Positions 8,486-17,049 of a stretch of DNA of 64,000 bases are shown one piece after another. The first letter of the stretch is position 1. Every line of letters begins with the position of its first letter. The notes beneath the pieces were generated by a model. It saw nothing but the letters and a program-made list of their open reading frames with translations. It searched no databases and was not told where the DNA came from. A program made the translations under genes and the position numbers. Source of the stretch: Mesobacillus subterraneus (GTDB lineage: Bacteria > Bacillota > Bacilli > Bacillales > Cytobacillaceae); contig NZ_RSFW01000010.1 in NCBI RefSeq assembly GCF_003937825.1, forward strand, positions 124,001-188,000, given 5' to 3'.

Positions 8486-9419
8486 ACATCGGCATGCCTT
8501 TTTCTTTTTTCATTTTGAGACTTAATGCTGCTGCAATCTTTGTCCTCGACAATGAATAGAGGATCAGTGCTGACCAGATGAAGGTAAAGGCCAGTAAATG
8601 GACGGCAGAGAAGGTTTCATGGTAGATGAATACTCCAAGCATCAGGGTCAGAGTTGGCGCAATATACTGCAGGATTCCCAGGGTGGCCAGCGGAATCCTC
8701 TGTGCTCCTTTGGCGAAAAACAACAGCGGTAAAGCCGTCGCGGCGCCAGCACCTGCAAGCAGCAAACTTGTTGACCACGAACCCGCGAACAGCGAGTCAG
8801 AGCCCTTTGAAACCAGGTAGCCAATATAGATTGCAGCAATCGGCATCACGACCAGGGTTTCAAGTGCAAGGCCGACAGTTGAGTCGACTTTGATCAATTT
8901 CTTCGCGAGACCGTAGAGCCCGAAGGATACCGCGAGCGTCAAGGCGATCCAGGGAAATTGCCCGTAGGATACCGTCATGACCAGAACCCCGATGGCCGCC
9001 AGCGCAAACGAGATATACTGAATGATTGACAGTCTCTCCTTAAGAAAAACCATACCCAGCAGGACGCTGACGAGTGGATTGATATAGTAGCCAAGGCTTG
9101 CTTCAATCATCTGATCCGTATTGACGGCCCAAATGTAGATGAACCAGTTGATGCTGATCAGCATCGAAGCAACCGTCAGTGCTGCAATCTTCTTTTTATT
9201 CTCTGCCAGCCCCCGTAATGTACCGGTGAAGAGACCCCACTTTTTATTCATCAACAGGACCGCAGCTACGAAAAAGAAAGACCAGAAAACACGATTCGCC
9301 AATATTTCATCCGCGTTCACGTGATCGAGAAGCTTCCAATAGATTGGAAGAACCCCCCATATAATATAAGATAATGCTGCGTATAATACGCCAGCTTGTT
9401 GTTCAGTCCGTTGGTCCAT
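8484..9419 (-). CDS. rarD: RarD-type EamA-family permease
   Basis: A 311-residue polytopic membrane protein of the drug/metabolite (EamA) superfamily, RarD branch, with about ten membrane segments. Characteristic residues are AALSYIIWGVLPIYWKLL at the start, HVNADEILANRVFWSFFFV and PLVSVLLGMVFLKERLS. RarD proteins are putative transporters, and the substrate is unknown for this group. The ATG is preceded by a TAGGAGGACGC ribosome binding site. It is convergent with nadF2. The gene is single, with no obvious operon partner, so context adds nothing on function. Confidence 0.88.
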   Translation of the reverse strand: MDQRTEQQAGVLYAALSYIIWGVLPIYWKLLDHVNADEILANRVFWSFFFVAAVLLMNKKWGLFTGTLRGLAENKKKIAALTVASMLISINWFIYIWAVNTDQMIEASLGYYINPLVSVLLGMVFLKERLSIIQYISFALAAIGVLVMTVSYGQFPWIALTLAVSFGLYGLAKKLIKVDSTVGLALETLVVMPIAAIYIGYLVSKGSDSLFAGSWSTSLLLAGAGAATALPLLFFAKGAQRIPLATLGILQYIAPTLTLMLGVFIYHETFSAVHLLAFTFIWSALILYSLSRTKIAAALSLKMKKEKGMPM

Positions 9420-9555
9420 TTGTGTGCGTCCTCCTAATCTTTCCAGACTCGAAATAATATCATTATAAGACCGAAAGACTGGACTGACAATCTTTTTTTA
9501 AGACCAATAACAGACAAAATAGGTGTTTCCTTCGTCCGGATTAAACATTAGGATA

Positions 9556-9897
9556 TTATGAGCAAAAAAAAATAACCCGGCCAGGGCTATTTTTTTTCAG
9601 TTTAAAATTGTAACCGAAGGTCTCCTCTGCTGAAGAAATTTTATAACCAAAGCCCGGCTTGAAATCCAGGAAGATTTTTTCGGGAAGGGATTCCAGCGAT
9701 TTTGCCGGCACGAAAAAGCTTATACCCTTCTCGACCACTTCTTCATCCTCTTTTTGTTTCTTTTCGATCTGCAGCTCAATATCGGTCGCGATGGAGCATG
9801 TGCCGACAAACTCTGCGAGTATCCTGATTCCTTCTCCATCTTCAAACCCTATTTTGTTCAATTCATTCATAGCTGCCTCTCTAATTTCTATTTTCAA
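9556..9897 (-). CDS. IscA/HesB-like iron-sulfur family protein, C-terminus possibly frameshifted
   Basis: A 113-residue protein of the HesB-like/Fe-S biosynthesis domain group. Only one cysteine of the usual three is in the domain (FVGTCSIATD), so scaffold activity is doubtful and the function unknown. The last 11 codons run through a Rho-independent terminator hairpin (9564-9592). At an A8 run (minus strand, 9597-9590) the frame misses a TAG by one base: one extra A would end the protein after LKKK, just before the hairpin. The tail NSPGRVIFFCS is therefore probably not natural. The ATG lies behind a GAAAGGGTGATCAAC ribosome binding site. Confidence 0.7.
   Translation of the reverse strand: MKIEIREAAMNELNKIGFEDGEGIRILAEFVGTCSIATDIELQIEKKQKEDEEVVEKGISFFVPAKSLESLPEKIFLDFKPGFGYKISSAEETFGYNFKLKKNSPGRVIFFCS
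9564..9592 (-). terminator. terminator overlapping the 3' end of the IscA-like gene
   Basis: AATAGCCC/GGGTTATT stem (one G-T pair) with T9 on the minus strand. It lies inside the annotated reading frame, which is unusual. Confidence 0.75.
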
Positions 9898-9984
9898 AGT
9901 TGATCACCCTTTCTACTTTCAATATACCCAAGTTTACTTCCTCAACGCATTTTTTGGCGGCGTCTGTCTTGTAATTTAATCTGC

Positions 9985-10011
9985 AAAAAAGCAGACCATC
10001 ACTGGCCTGCT
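9985..10011 (-). terminator. terminator of the acyl-CoA synthetase gene
   Basis: AGCAGGCC/GGTCTGCT stem with a minus-strand T6, just after the stop at 10019. Confidence 0.8.
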
Positions 10012-10018
10012 TCTGAAC

Positions 10019-11602
10019 TTATTTGCTTGCAGCTTCGAGTTCCTTCTTTCTTAATTCCACCCGGCGGATTTTTCCGGATGTTGTTTTTGGAAGCTCTTCA
10101 AGGAACTCTATTTTTCTTGGGTATTTATATGGCGCTGTCAGCTCCTTGACGTGCTCCTGAAGCTCAGCAACCAGGTTTTCCTGTTCAGGGCTGATACCAT
10201 CACGCAGGACAACAAACGCTTTAACGATATGTCCGCGGATCTCATCAGGAGATGCGACTACTGCACATTCCTTGACATACGGATGTTTAACAAGCGCATC
10301 CTCGACTTCGAATGGCCCAATTGTATAACCAGAGCTGATGATGATATCATCACCGCGTCCCTCGAACCAGAAGTATCCTTCTTCGTCCTTGCTTGCTTTG
10401 TCCCCGGTCACATAGTAGTCACCGCGGAATTGCATGGCAGTCCTTTCAGGATCCTTATAGTAGTTCTTGAACAATGCTGGTGTTTCGACATGTACAGCAA
10501 TGTCGCCCACTTCGCCAGGTGCACAAGGCTCACCGTTTTCGTTGATGATTTCAACCTTGTTTCCTGGTGTCGGCTTGCCCATGGACCCAGGCCTTAATTC
10601 CATTCCTTTCGTCACGCCGACCAGCAATGTGTTTTCAGTCTGGCCATAACCATCGCGAACGTCGACATTGAAATGCTTTTTGAAGGTCTCAATGACCTCC
10701 CGGTTAAGCGGTTCTCCAGCAGAAACAGCACTGTGAAGACCCGGCAGGTTGTAATCGCCCAGGTTTTCCACTTTTGCCATCAAGCGGTATTCTGTAGGCG
10801 TACAACATAACACGTTGACATTATATTTTTGTAAAAGAGACAAGTATTTCTGAGGCTCGAATTTGCCGTGGTAAACCAGTCCCGTTGCTCCGGTTCCCAA
10901 TACTGACAGGAATGGACTCCATATCCACTTTTGCCAGCCCGGACCCGCAGTCGCCCATACTGTATCTCCGTCCTCGATGCCGAGCCAGTTTGTGGCCGCT
11001 GTACGCAGATGCGCGTATGCCCAGCCATGAGTGTGGACAACTCCCTTTGGATTCCCGGTCGTTCCTGAAGTATAGCTCAGGAATGCCATATCGTCCCGTT
11101 CGGTAGCGGCTAGCTCAAAATCCTCGGATGCTGATTCCATTTCCTTATCAAGATGGATCCAGCCCTCCTTCTCTCCTCCAATCACAAACTTATGAAGGTT
11201 ATCTGCATCTTCGATTTCAGAGAATTCTTCAGTAAAAGGAGCATAGCTGATGATCCCCTTTACGTCTCCATGATTGATCCGGTATTGATAATCCTTTGTC
11301 CTGAGCATTTCGGAACTTGGAATAACAACCAGTCCCATCTTCAGGGAGGCAATATACACTTGGTAGGCTTCAATCAATCTTGGAACAACGACCAGGACCA
11401 CATCACCTTTCTGCAGTCCGCGACTCGAGAAAACGTTTCCAATCTTATTCGCATTTGTAAGAAGCTCATGGTATGTAATTTCTTCAGTGTCGCCTGCTTC
11501 ATTTTCCCATTGGATCGCTTTTCTTTGTGGATCCTGTGCAAAGCGCTCCATTTCTGATACTAGATTATACTTTTGTGGCGCAATCAATTGCTCTCTGTTC
11601 AT
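10019..11602 (-). CDS. ytcI: AMP-forming acyl-CoA synthetase (YtcI/MbcS type)
   Basis: Adenylate-forming ligase activating a carboxylic acid to its CoA thioester through an acyl-AMP. The 527-residue protein has the P-loop YTSGTTGNPKGVVH (about residues 178-191), the A5-like GYGQTENT, the YVTGDKASKDEEGYF hinge region, and the C-terminal catalytic lysine K511 in LPKTTSGKIRR. Orthologues at this position in B. subtilis (YtcI) and S. aureus (MbcS, a branched-chain acyl-CoA synthetase) suggest medium or branched short-chain acids rather than acetate. The SGK lysine motif is the type controlled by AcuA-like acetylation. It stands alone with a terminator downstream. Confidence 0.92.
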   Translation of the reverse strand: MNREQLIAPQKYNLVSEMERFAQDPQRKAIQWENEAGDTEEITYHELLTNANKIGNVFSSRGLQKGDVVLVVVPRLIEAYQVYIASLKMGLVVIPSSEMLRTKDYQYRINHGDVKGIISYAPFTEEFSEIEDADNLHKFVIGGEKEGWIHLDKEMESASEDFELAATERDDMAFLSYTSGTTGNPKGVVHTHGWAYAHLRTAATNWLGIEDGDTVWATAGPGWQKWIWSPFLSVLGTGATGLVYHGKFEPQKYLSLLQKYNVNVLCCTPTEYRLMAKVENLGDYNLPGLHSAVSAGEPLNREVIETFKKHFNVDVRDGYGQTENTLLVGVTKGMELRPGSMGKPTPGNKVEIINENGEPCAPGEVGDIAVHVETPALFKNYYKDPERTAMQFRGDYYVTGDKASKDEEGYFWFEGRGDDIIISSGYTIGPFEVEDALVKHPYVKECAVVASPDEIRGHIVKAFVVLRDGISPEQENLVAELQEHVKELTAPYKYPRKIEFLEELPKTTSGKIRRVELRKKELEAASK

Positions 11603-11837
11603 ACTCTTCCCCCTACTAATTTTTTTGTTGGCCGAAGCTGATAAAAGACTTTATCGCCTTAGCCTGTATATCCCCACTTCCTATTATACAAAATTATTTA
11701 AAAATTAAAAATTATAAGATAACATTTTTTCGCGATAATATTTGAATGGAGGGGCAAGGATCCATTTCTTTGTTGCTCTAAAACTGTACCCTGGATGATG
11801 GTCACATTTCTCATAATTTTTCATTATTTGTTACTCA

Positions 11838-12039
11838 ATCGAACAGCTCTCTCCCTGGAGGATTTCAACCTGTCCGTTAGCGACGCTCTATCAGACAGCT
11901 TTCTACATGGAGGACGCGAACCTGTCCGTTTGAGACGCTCTATCGGACAGCTTTCTACCTGGAGGACACAAACCTGTCCGTTTGCGGGGTTCTATCGGAC
12001 AGCTTTCTACCGTAAGGACTCAAACCTGTCCGATTGCAC
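11838..12039. repeat. 52-bp imperfect tandem repeat array, four copies
   Basis: Four copies begin at 11838, 11890, 11942 and 11994, exactly 52 bp apart. Each carries ATCGGACAGCTTTCTAC (variants in copy 1) and, about 20 bases later, ACCTGTCCG, so every unit has a GGACAG/CTGTCC inverted repeat. The stem can form within a unit or across the unit boundary. The array fills the intergenic space between the start of the acyl-CoA synthetase gene and the sspA terminator. It has no convincing reading frame. A second array of the same family is at 23729. Confidence 0.9.
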
Positions 12040-12072
12040 AAAAAAAAGAGCAGGGCATCTGCCCCGCTCTTT
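12040..12072 (-). terminator. terminator of sspA
   Basis: AGAGC(G)GGGCA/TGCCC(T)GCTCT stem with T8 on the minus strand, abutting the last repeat copy. Confidence 0.85.
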
Positions 12073-12095
12073 GTAGCCATATTATTCATTTTTGA

Positions 12096-12302
12096 TTAGC
12101 GAGAGAATCCGCCACCAAGTTGTTGTTCAGCCATTTGAACAAGACGCTTAGTGATTTCTCCTCCTACAGAACCGTTAGCACGAGAAGTAGTTTCTCCGCC
12201 AAGTTGTACACCAAATTCTGTAGCGATTTCGTACTTCATTTGGTCAAGAGCTTGTTGTACTCCAGGAACTAGAAGTTGGTTTGAGTTGTTGTTGTTTGCC
12301 AT
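12096..12302 (-). CDS. sspA: alpha/beta-type small acid-soluble spore protein
   Basis: DNA-binding SASP that coats and protects the forespore chromosome and supplies amino acids at germination. The 68-residue product starts at the ATG at 12302 behind a perfect AAGGAGGTG. The longer reading to 12344 would translate the ribosome binding site. The family core is complete: [25 protein letters not shown], with the GPR protease site TEFG, then [26 protein letters not shown]. The N-terminus is Asn-rich. It lies next to thiI as sspA does in B. subtilis. A possible SigG promoter lies upstream. Confidence 0.97.
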   Translation of the reverse strand: MANNNNSNQLLVPGVQQALDQMKYEIATEFGVQLGGETTSRANGSVGGEITKRLVQMAEQQLGGGFSR

Positions 12303-12324
12303 GTGTTTCACCTCCTTGTGAGTA

Positions 12325-12354
12325 TAGAGTGTGTAGAAACACATGGCTTAATAC
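12325..12354 (-). promoter_or_regulatory. possible SigG promoter of sspA
   Basis: GTATT (-35 like), 18-base spacer and CACTCTA (-10 like), compared with the SigG consensus GHATR-N18-CATNNTA; one mismatch in each box. The position just upstream of the ribosome binding site fits a forespore gene. Confidence 0.4.
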
Positions 12355-12459
12355 AATTCATTAATTGGTAATTGTTCACAAATTTTTAACGAATATGGTG
12401 TTTATATTTACATGTTCTTAAACAATGTTTTTTATAAAAATACCTCTTTAAATTTTACT

Positions 12460-12626
12460 GTTGATTTCCATTCCGGCACTTCGCTTTCCGCTGGGCTGGC
12501 GTCTGCGGGGTCTCAGCTTTCCAGCTGATCCAGCAGGACCTGAATAGCTTCTCCGAATGGCCCACGCACAATGGAAATGCGTTAGCATTTTCGGAGGAGT
12601 CTACGTGCCTTCCCCTACAATCAACA
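12460..12626 (+). repeat. interspersed Bacillaceae-type repeat element, copy A
   Basis: An intergenic element bounded by GTTGATTTCC and CAATCAACA, with internal blocks CACTTCGCTTTCCGC, TCTGCGGGGTCTCA, CCAGCTG, GGAGTCT and CCTTCC. The same blocks in the same order occur on the minus strand at 42277-42410. Copy A has an extra interior segment with an AATGC/GCATT inverted repeat (about 12576-12589). No gene or protein frame is evident. I recall similar GC-rich elements scattered through many Bacillaceae genomes. Confidence 0.75.
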
Positions 12627-12661
12627 GGTGGGAAAATCAACATTGAGCAATAACAGAGCCT

Positions 12662-13870
12662 TTAAAATAAATCGTCCATCGGATCATCTTTTCTTTCAGA
12701 AGCAGGTTTGATGACCATGCGTTCTGTGCCGTCGACGGCTTTTTGGATCAGTTCTTCGAAGTCAAAGTAGCTTTCGAAGTTCTGGACCTTTTCCAGGCGC
12801 GGTTTTGTTTTTGGTGAAGAAGGCACAAATACGGTGCAGCAATCCTCATATGGACGGATGGAAATGTCATGGGTATCGATTTTATGGGCAATGTCCATGA
12901 TTTCATGCTTGTCCATTGTAATGAGCGGGCGAATGATTGGCGTGCTGGTCACTTCATTGATGGCGTACATGCTTTCAAGCGTCTGGCTGGCGACTTGGCC
13001 CAGGCTTTCTCCCGTAATGATTGCTAAGCCGCCCTGTTTTTCACGAATCGCATCGGTTATGCGCAGCATCAGCCGTCTGGTCGTGGTCATCGTATAATTC
13101 TCAGGGACCTGCTTGTGGATGGCCTGCTGGATTTCTGTGAACGGAACAATATGGAGTGCGAAATGGCCGTTTACCTCAGCAAGCTTTTCGGAAAGATCGA
13201 TAACCTTTTGCTTGGCACGTTCGCTTGTAAAAGGAGGGCTGAAGAAGTGGACACCTTCTACTTCCAGTCCTCGCTTCATTGTCAGGTAACCTGCAACCGG
13301 ACTGTCTATGCCTCCAGAAAGCATGAGCATTCCCTTGCCTCCGGATGCTGAAGGCAATCCGCCGGCACCTTTTATCGTTTCTGCAGAAATATAGGCAGCT
13401 TCTTTTCTGACTTCGATTAACAGATTAAGATCCGGCCTCCGCACATCGACCTTCAGATCATCCACATTCCGTAAAATATGGCTGCCAAACTCGTAATTGA
13501 TTTCATTTGTATCTAGTTCGAAAGTTTTGTCTGAGCGTTTAGCCGTAATCTTGAACGTTTGGCCCGGCTTATGGATTTTCCTGAAAAGCTCAAGGGCCGC
13601 ATCTTTCATTTTTTCCAGATCCTTTTCGACCTTTATTGCCGGGCTGAAGGATTGGATTCCGAAAATTCTCTGAAGCCTCTTTCCGATTTCGTCACTGTCC
13701 TCGCCATTCAGGAGGATGAACATCCGGTCGCGATCTGCCTGGATGACCGCATTCGGATAGTCATTCAAAGCTCTTTTGATGTTCTTTCGTAACCGATCGA
13801 TAAACTTATTCCTGTTTCTTCCTTTTGTTGAAATTTCTCCGTATCGCACCAATATTCGGTCATAGATCAT
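12662..13870 (-). CDS. thiI: tRNA 4-thiouridine synthetase ThiI
   Basis: Adenylates U8 of tRNA and transfers sulfur received from a cysteine desulfurase to make 4-thiouridine. Domain order is an N-terminal ferredoxin-like region, a THUMP domain (about residues 60-165) and a PP-loop pyrophosphatase domain with SGGIDS at 185-190. At 402 residues it lacks the C-terminal rhodanese domain of E. coli ThiI, as expected in Bacillus. Its ATG overlaps the TGA of the upstream cysteine desulfurase gene (ATGA), so the two are translationally coupled. In B. subtilis the dedicated desulfurase NifZ supplies the sulfur, matching this gene pair. Confidence 0.97.
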   Translation of the reverse strand: MIYDRILVRYGEISTKGRNRNKFIDRLRKNIKRALNDYPNAVIQADRDRMFILLNGEDSDEIGKRLQRIFGIQSFSPAIKVEKDLEKMKDAALELFRKIHKPGQTFKITAKRSDKTFELDTNEINYEFGSHILRNVDDLKVDVRRPDLNLLIEVRKEAAYISAETIKGAGGLPSASGGKGMLMLSGGIDSPVAGYLTMKRGLEVEGVHFFSPPFTSERAKQKVIDLSEKLAEVNGHFALHIVPFTEIQQAIHKQVPENYTMTTTRRLMLRITDAIREKQGGLAIITGESLGQVASQTLESMYAINEVTSTPIIRPLITMDKHEIMDIAHKIDTHDISIRPYEDCCTVFVPSSPKTKPRLEKVQNFESYFDFEELIQKAVDGTERMVIKPASERKDDPMDDLF

Positions 13871-15015
13871 TTTTTTACTACCTCGCTTAGATGTTTTACT
13901 GCCTCTGTTATTGCCTCAACGGCCTTTTCTGCTTCTTCCACTGTATTCCTGTATGTCAGGCTGATCCTGATTGCGCTTTCCGCACTCTCAAGCGGGACTC
14001 CCATCGCCAATAACGTCTTGCTGGGTGCCTTCTTCTTTGAAGAGCACGCACTTGTCGTTGATACATATATATCCTTTTCTTCCAGCGCATGTACAAAGGT
14101 TTCAGCCTTCAAACCTTTAATGGAAAAATTCAGTATGTGCGGCGCACTGTTCTCGGGCGGCGTGTGGATGGTGATTTCAGCAATTTGGCTGATGCCACTT
14201 CTTACTATTTCCATCGCGGCTTTCATTTGATTCAATTTCTCTTTTCTCTGCTCCATCGTCATCCTGAGCGCTTTGGACATGGCGACCATGCCTGCAACGT
14301 TTTCGGTGCCGCTCCGCTGCTTCCATTCCTGGTTCCCGCCGGAGAAAAGAGGTGACAGACGGACGCCTTCTCTGATAAACAATGCCCCTGTCCCCTTCAA
14401 GCCATGGAATTTGTGTCCGGAAATCGTGCATAAATGGATTCCCGCTTCGTAGAAATCAATTGGTACCTTCCCGACTCCCTGTACATGGTCGACATGGAAC
14501 AAAGCTTTAGGATAATTCCTGAGGAGCGCGCCGATTTCATTGATCGGCTGGATTGTTCCGACCTCATTATTGACATGGATGACAGAAACCAGAATCGTGT
14601 CTTCCCGCATTTCCCTCTCAATGGCTTCAGTACTGACAAATCCATTTGCATCCGGTTTAACGTATGTTATGTCAAAACCAAGCGTTTCCAGCTGCATCAT
14701 CGCATTCGTGATGGACGCATGCTCGATGCCAGTAGTAACGATATGCCTGCCTCGTTCCCGGTGGGCTATAGCGGCTCCTTTGACGGCAAGATTATTGCTT
14801 TCCGTGCCGCCCGAGGTGAACAGGACTTCTGAATCTTTGACATTCAGCAGCCTTGCAACCTGTGAGCGTGCCTGCTGGAGCAGCTTTTCGGCCTGCCCGC
14901 CTATTTTATGAAGAGATGATGGATTCCCAAAGAAATCCACGGACACCTTTAAAAATGAATCCAAAACTTCTTTATAGGGTTTTGTCGTTGCACTGTTGTC
15001 CAGATAGATCATCAT
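13867..15015 (-). CDS. nifZ: cysteine desulfurase (NifZ/IscS family)
   Basis: PLP-dependent class V aminotransferase-fold enzyme that removes sulfur from cysteine and holds it as a persulfide. The 382-residue protein has YLDNSATTKPY at the N-terminus, the PLP lysine in TISGHKFHGLKGTG (about residue 205) and the active-site cysteine loop STTSACSSKKKAPSK (about residues 325-340). Overlap with thiI indicates that it is the thiI-dedicated NifZ-type desulfurase, not the general SufS or IscS. The start has two adjacent ATGs; the first is used here. The ribosome binding site is AAGGGGGGAAGATG. Confidence 0.95.
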   Translation of the reverse strand: MMIYLDNSATTKPYKEVLDSFLKVSVDFFGNPSSLHKIGGQAEKLLQQARSQVARLLNVKDSEVLFTSGGTESNNLAVKGAAIAHRERGRHIVTTGIEHASITNAMMQLETLGFDITYVKPDANGFVSTEAIEREMREDTILVSVIHVNNEVGTIQPINEIGALLRNYPKALFHVDHVQGVGKVPIDFYEAGIHLCTISGHKFHGLKGTGALFIREGVRLSPLFSGGNQEWKQRSGTENVAGMVAMSKALRMTMEQRKEKLNQMKAAMEIVRSGISQIAEITIHTPPENSAPHILNFSIKGLKAETFVHALEEKDIYVSTTSACSSKKKAPSKTLLAMGVPLESAESAIRISLTYRNTVEEAEKAVEAITEAVKHLSEVVKK

Positions 15016-15118
15016 CTTCCCCCCTTATCTGCTAACTAGAAATCTTATCATAATCATTTTTCATTGAAAAACAATCTGGTCGTGACTGTTAGTATCTCCC
15101 AAATAATAAGGACGCCTC

Positions 15119-15150
15119 CAAAAAAACAGGTCTCCAATTGGAGACCCTGT
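15119..15150 (-). terminator. terminator of ezrA
   Basis: ACAGGGTCTCC/GGAGACCTGT hairpin (one bulge) with T6 on the minus strand, three bases past the ezrA stop. Confidence 0.85.
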
Positions 15151-15152
15151 TT

Positions 15153-16847
15153 TTATGACTGTTTTTCAGATAACATGACTTCGATCTTTTTGAGCGCTCC
15201 TGGCTCCACTTCCTCTATTGAAGTGGCTGCCTGCTCCAGCGCCTGGCGATAATCATAATTGCGGAAGCATTCCTCTGCCTCACGTAGTCCGCGGTCTACC
15301 GACGGATATCTGCTTCGGTATCTGTTGCCATATTGAATCACGTTTTCAGCAAGCATGACCGTCTCAAGGATCTCTTCTGTCTTTGCTTCCAATTTTTCAA
15401 CGGTCAGTACAGCGATTTCGAGATACTGATGGACTGACGGTATATCCAGCGGCTTCTCTTCCAGCTTTTCATTGACCTGCTTGATACTTTCATTGGCATC
15501 ATCGAGAAGATAACGGTATTCCTGGGATAAGCCCGGCATATTGCTTTTGGATACCTTCCGGATCAGGTCGGTAATTTTTTTCGAAAGGTCCCTTACCTTA
15601 TCCCTTGCCGTGATTTCATCTTTTCTGAGCGCACTCAGCTTTTCCATCAAAGCCTTTTGTTCGTCCACAAGGGCATCCAGCTGCTGCTTCGCTTCCTCAA
15701 GCTCTGTCTTGATCAAGCTTTGTGCTGTATCGTTTCCGGTAATCCTGTGATCGATCAATTCAAATCGCTTGATGAGACCCTTCAATTGCTTTTCGACATC
15801 CGTCTGAGCGGAGAGTTCTTTTTCGGAAAGGTGATAGCTCTCCTGGATGTGCATGGTCTCTTCCTTCAAGGTCTTGCTTTCAGTAATGGCCCTGACAAGA
15901 ATTTCTCTTGCTTCATGTTCTGTTTTCGTGATGTATTGCTTGGCGAGGACTTCCTGCTCCAGCTGGTCGAATAACTGCTCTACTCTCGCCTTCAAGCCAT
16001 GGATGCCTTCCTCGGCTTTTTCCACATCCCCATTTTCAAGGGAAGAAAGATGTTCGCTTAGTTCCCTGGCAATCGCTTCAATTTCAGCCTCAGCCTTCAG
16101 GTGGTCAAGAACGTATCCCTGGGTTGCCATTTCCTTGACGCCATCCTTGAGGTCGCTTACCTGGCCTGGAATGACCGACTGACAATCATGCAGCAGTTCG
16201 GGGATAATTTCCATCTTTGAGGATACTTGTTCCAGCATTGCCTGGATGGATAACACGGTTTCCCTCGCTTCAAGGTAATTCCCGTTTTCAGTTTTCTCGT
16301 CAAATTCCATGAATTTCGCCTGGATTTGTTCCAGCATCGATTCAAGGCTTGCCTCCACGCTTCCAAAGCTGTGCCTGTGCGTCAGAAGATTCTTCTTGCT
16401 CTCTCTGTACTGTTCCTTCAGCCCATCGATTTCTTCACGGTTCTTTTCTTCGCTTCCGACAAGCTCGTTCAGTTCGTTCAGGATCTTTTTGATTTTATCC
16501 TCTGTTTCCGTCAGTTTACGGTCAATGACAGCCAGCGATTCCTTTGCTTTTTTGAATCGGTATTTATCAATGAATTCCTCTGCGTCGAACAAGTAATCCT
16601 CGATGCCTGGCAGCTTGGCAGTCACAATTTCATCCCACTCCTGGCGCCAGCGCTCGAAAAGCTCTTCTGTCTGTCCGGTCATGTTCAACTGCTTCACTTT
16701 TGACATTTCATCAAGCACCGGCCGGTTCATGATATCGATTTTCCAAGACTCGTACCGGTCAACCTCACTGTAGTACTTCCGTTTCATAAAATAGCCGATC
16801 AGAAAAAGTATGATCAATATAGCAATTCCGCCAATTATGTACTCCAT
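15153..16847 (-). CDS. ezrA: septation ring formation regulator EzrA
   Basis: Membrane-anchored inhibitor of FtsZ ring assembly that also couples division to PBP1 positioning in low-GC Gram-positives. One N-terminal membrane segment (about residues 3-21) is followed by about 540 residues of almost pure coiled-coil, spectrin-like repeats rich in E, K, L and Q. The conserved QYGNRYRS motif near the C-terminus, followed by FRNYDYRQAL, is the EzrA QNR-type patch. At 564 residues the length is normal. It is divergent from hisJ and has its own terminator. The ATG is preceded by a GGGGGATAAC ribosome binding site. Confidence 0.97.
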   Translation of the reverse strand: MEYIIGGIAILIILFLIGYFMKRKYYSEVDRYESWKIDIMNRPVLDEMSKVKQLNMTGQTEELFERWRQEWDEIVTAKLPGIEDYLFDAEEFIDKYRFKKAKESLAVIDRKLTETEDKIKKILNELNELVGSEEKNREEIDGLKEQYRESKKNLLTHRHSFGSVEASLESMLEQIQAKFMEFDEKTENGNYLEARETVLSIQAMLEQVSSKMEIIPELLHDCQSVIPGQVSDLKDGVKEMATQGYVLDHLKAEAEIEAIARELSEHLSSLENGDVEKAEEGIHGLKARVEQLFDQLEQEVLAKQYITKTEHEAREILVRAITESKTLKEETMHIQESYHLSEKELSAQTDVEKQLKGLIKRFELIDHRITGNDTAQSLIKTELEEAKQQLDALVDEQKALMEKLSALRKDEITARDKVRDLSKKITDLIRKVSKSNMPGLSQEYRYLLDDANESIKQVNEKLEEKPLDIPSVHQYLEIAVLTVEKLEAKTEEILETVMLAENVIQYGNRYRSRYPSVDRGLREAEECFRNYDYRQALEQAATSIEEVEPGALKKIEVMLSEKQS

Positions 16848-17049
16848 TGTTATCCCCCTGGCCTCACAAATTCCAAGTTCTGAAAACTTCTATATAAAAT
16901 GAATTGATAAATGCATGTATAATGTATTTATATTATCATGTAAACGACAATTTTTGACTATTAAAATGAGATTTTTTGTTGAAATTATCCGAATTAAGCC
17001 GATTTAACTTGAAATCTTGCACGAAATCTTACTTTTGGGTGGTGTTTTT

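Noticed and set aside
11838-12039. CRISPR array
   Set aside because: The repeat is degenerate, the spacers are similar to each other and no cas gene is near.
11795-12076. 93-codon frame through the 52-bp array
   Set aside because: 52 is not a multiple of three, so the frame shifts from copy to copy; the frame is by chance.
12455-12643. 62-codon frame inside repeat element copy A
   Set aside because: The conserved words of the repeat are shared with copy B without keeping a reading frame.
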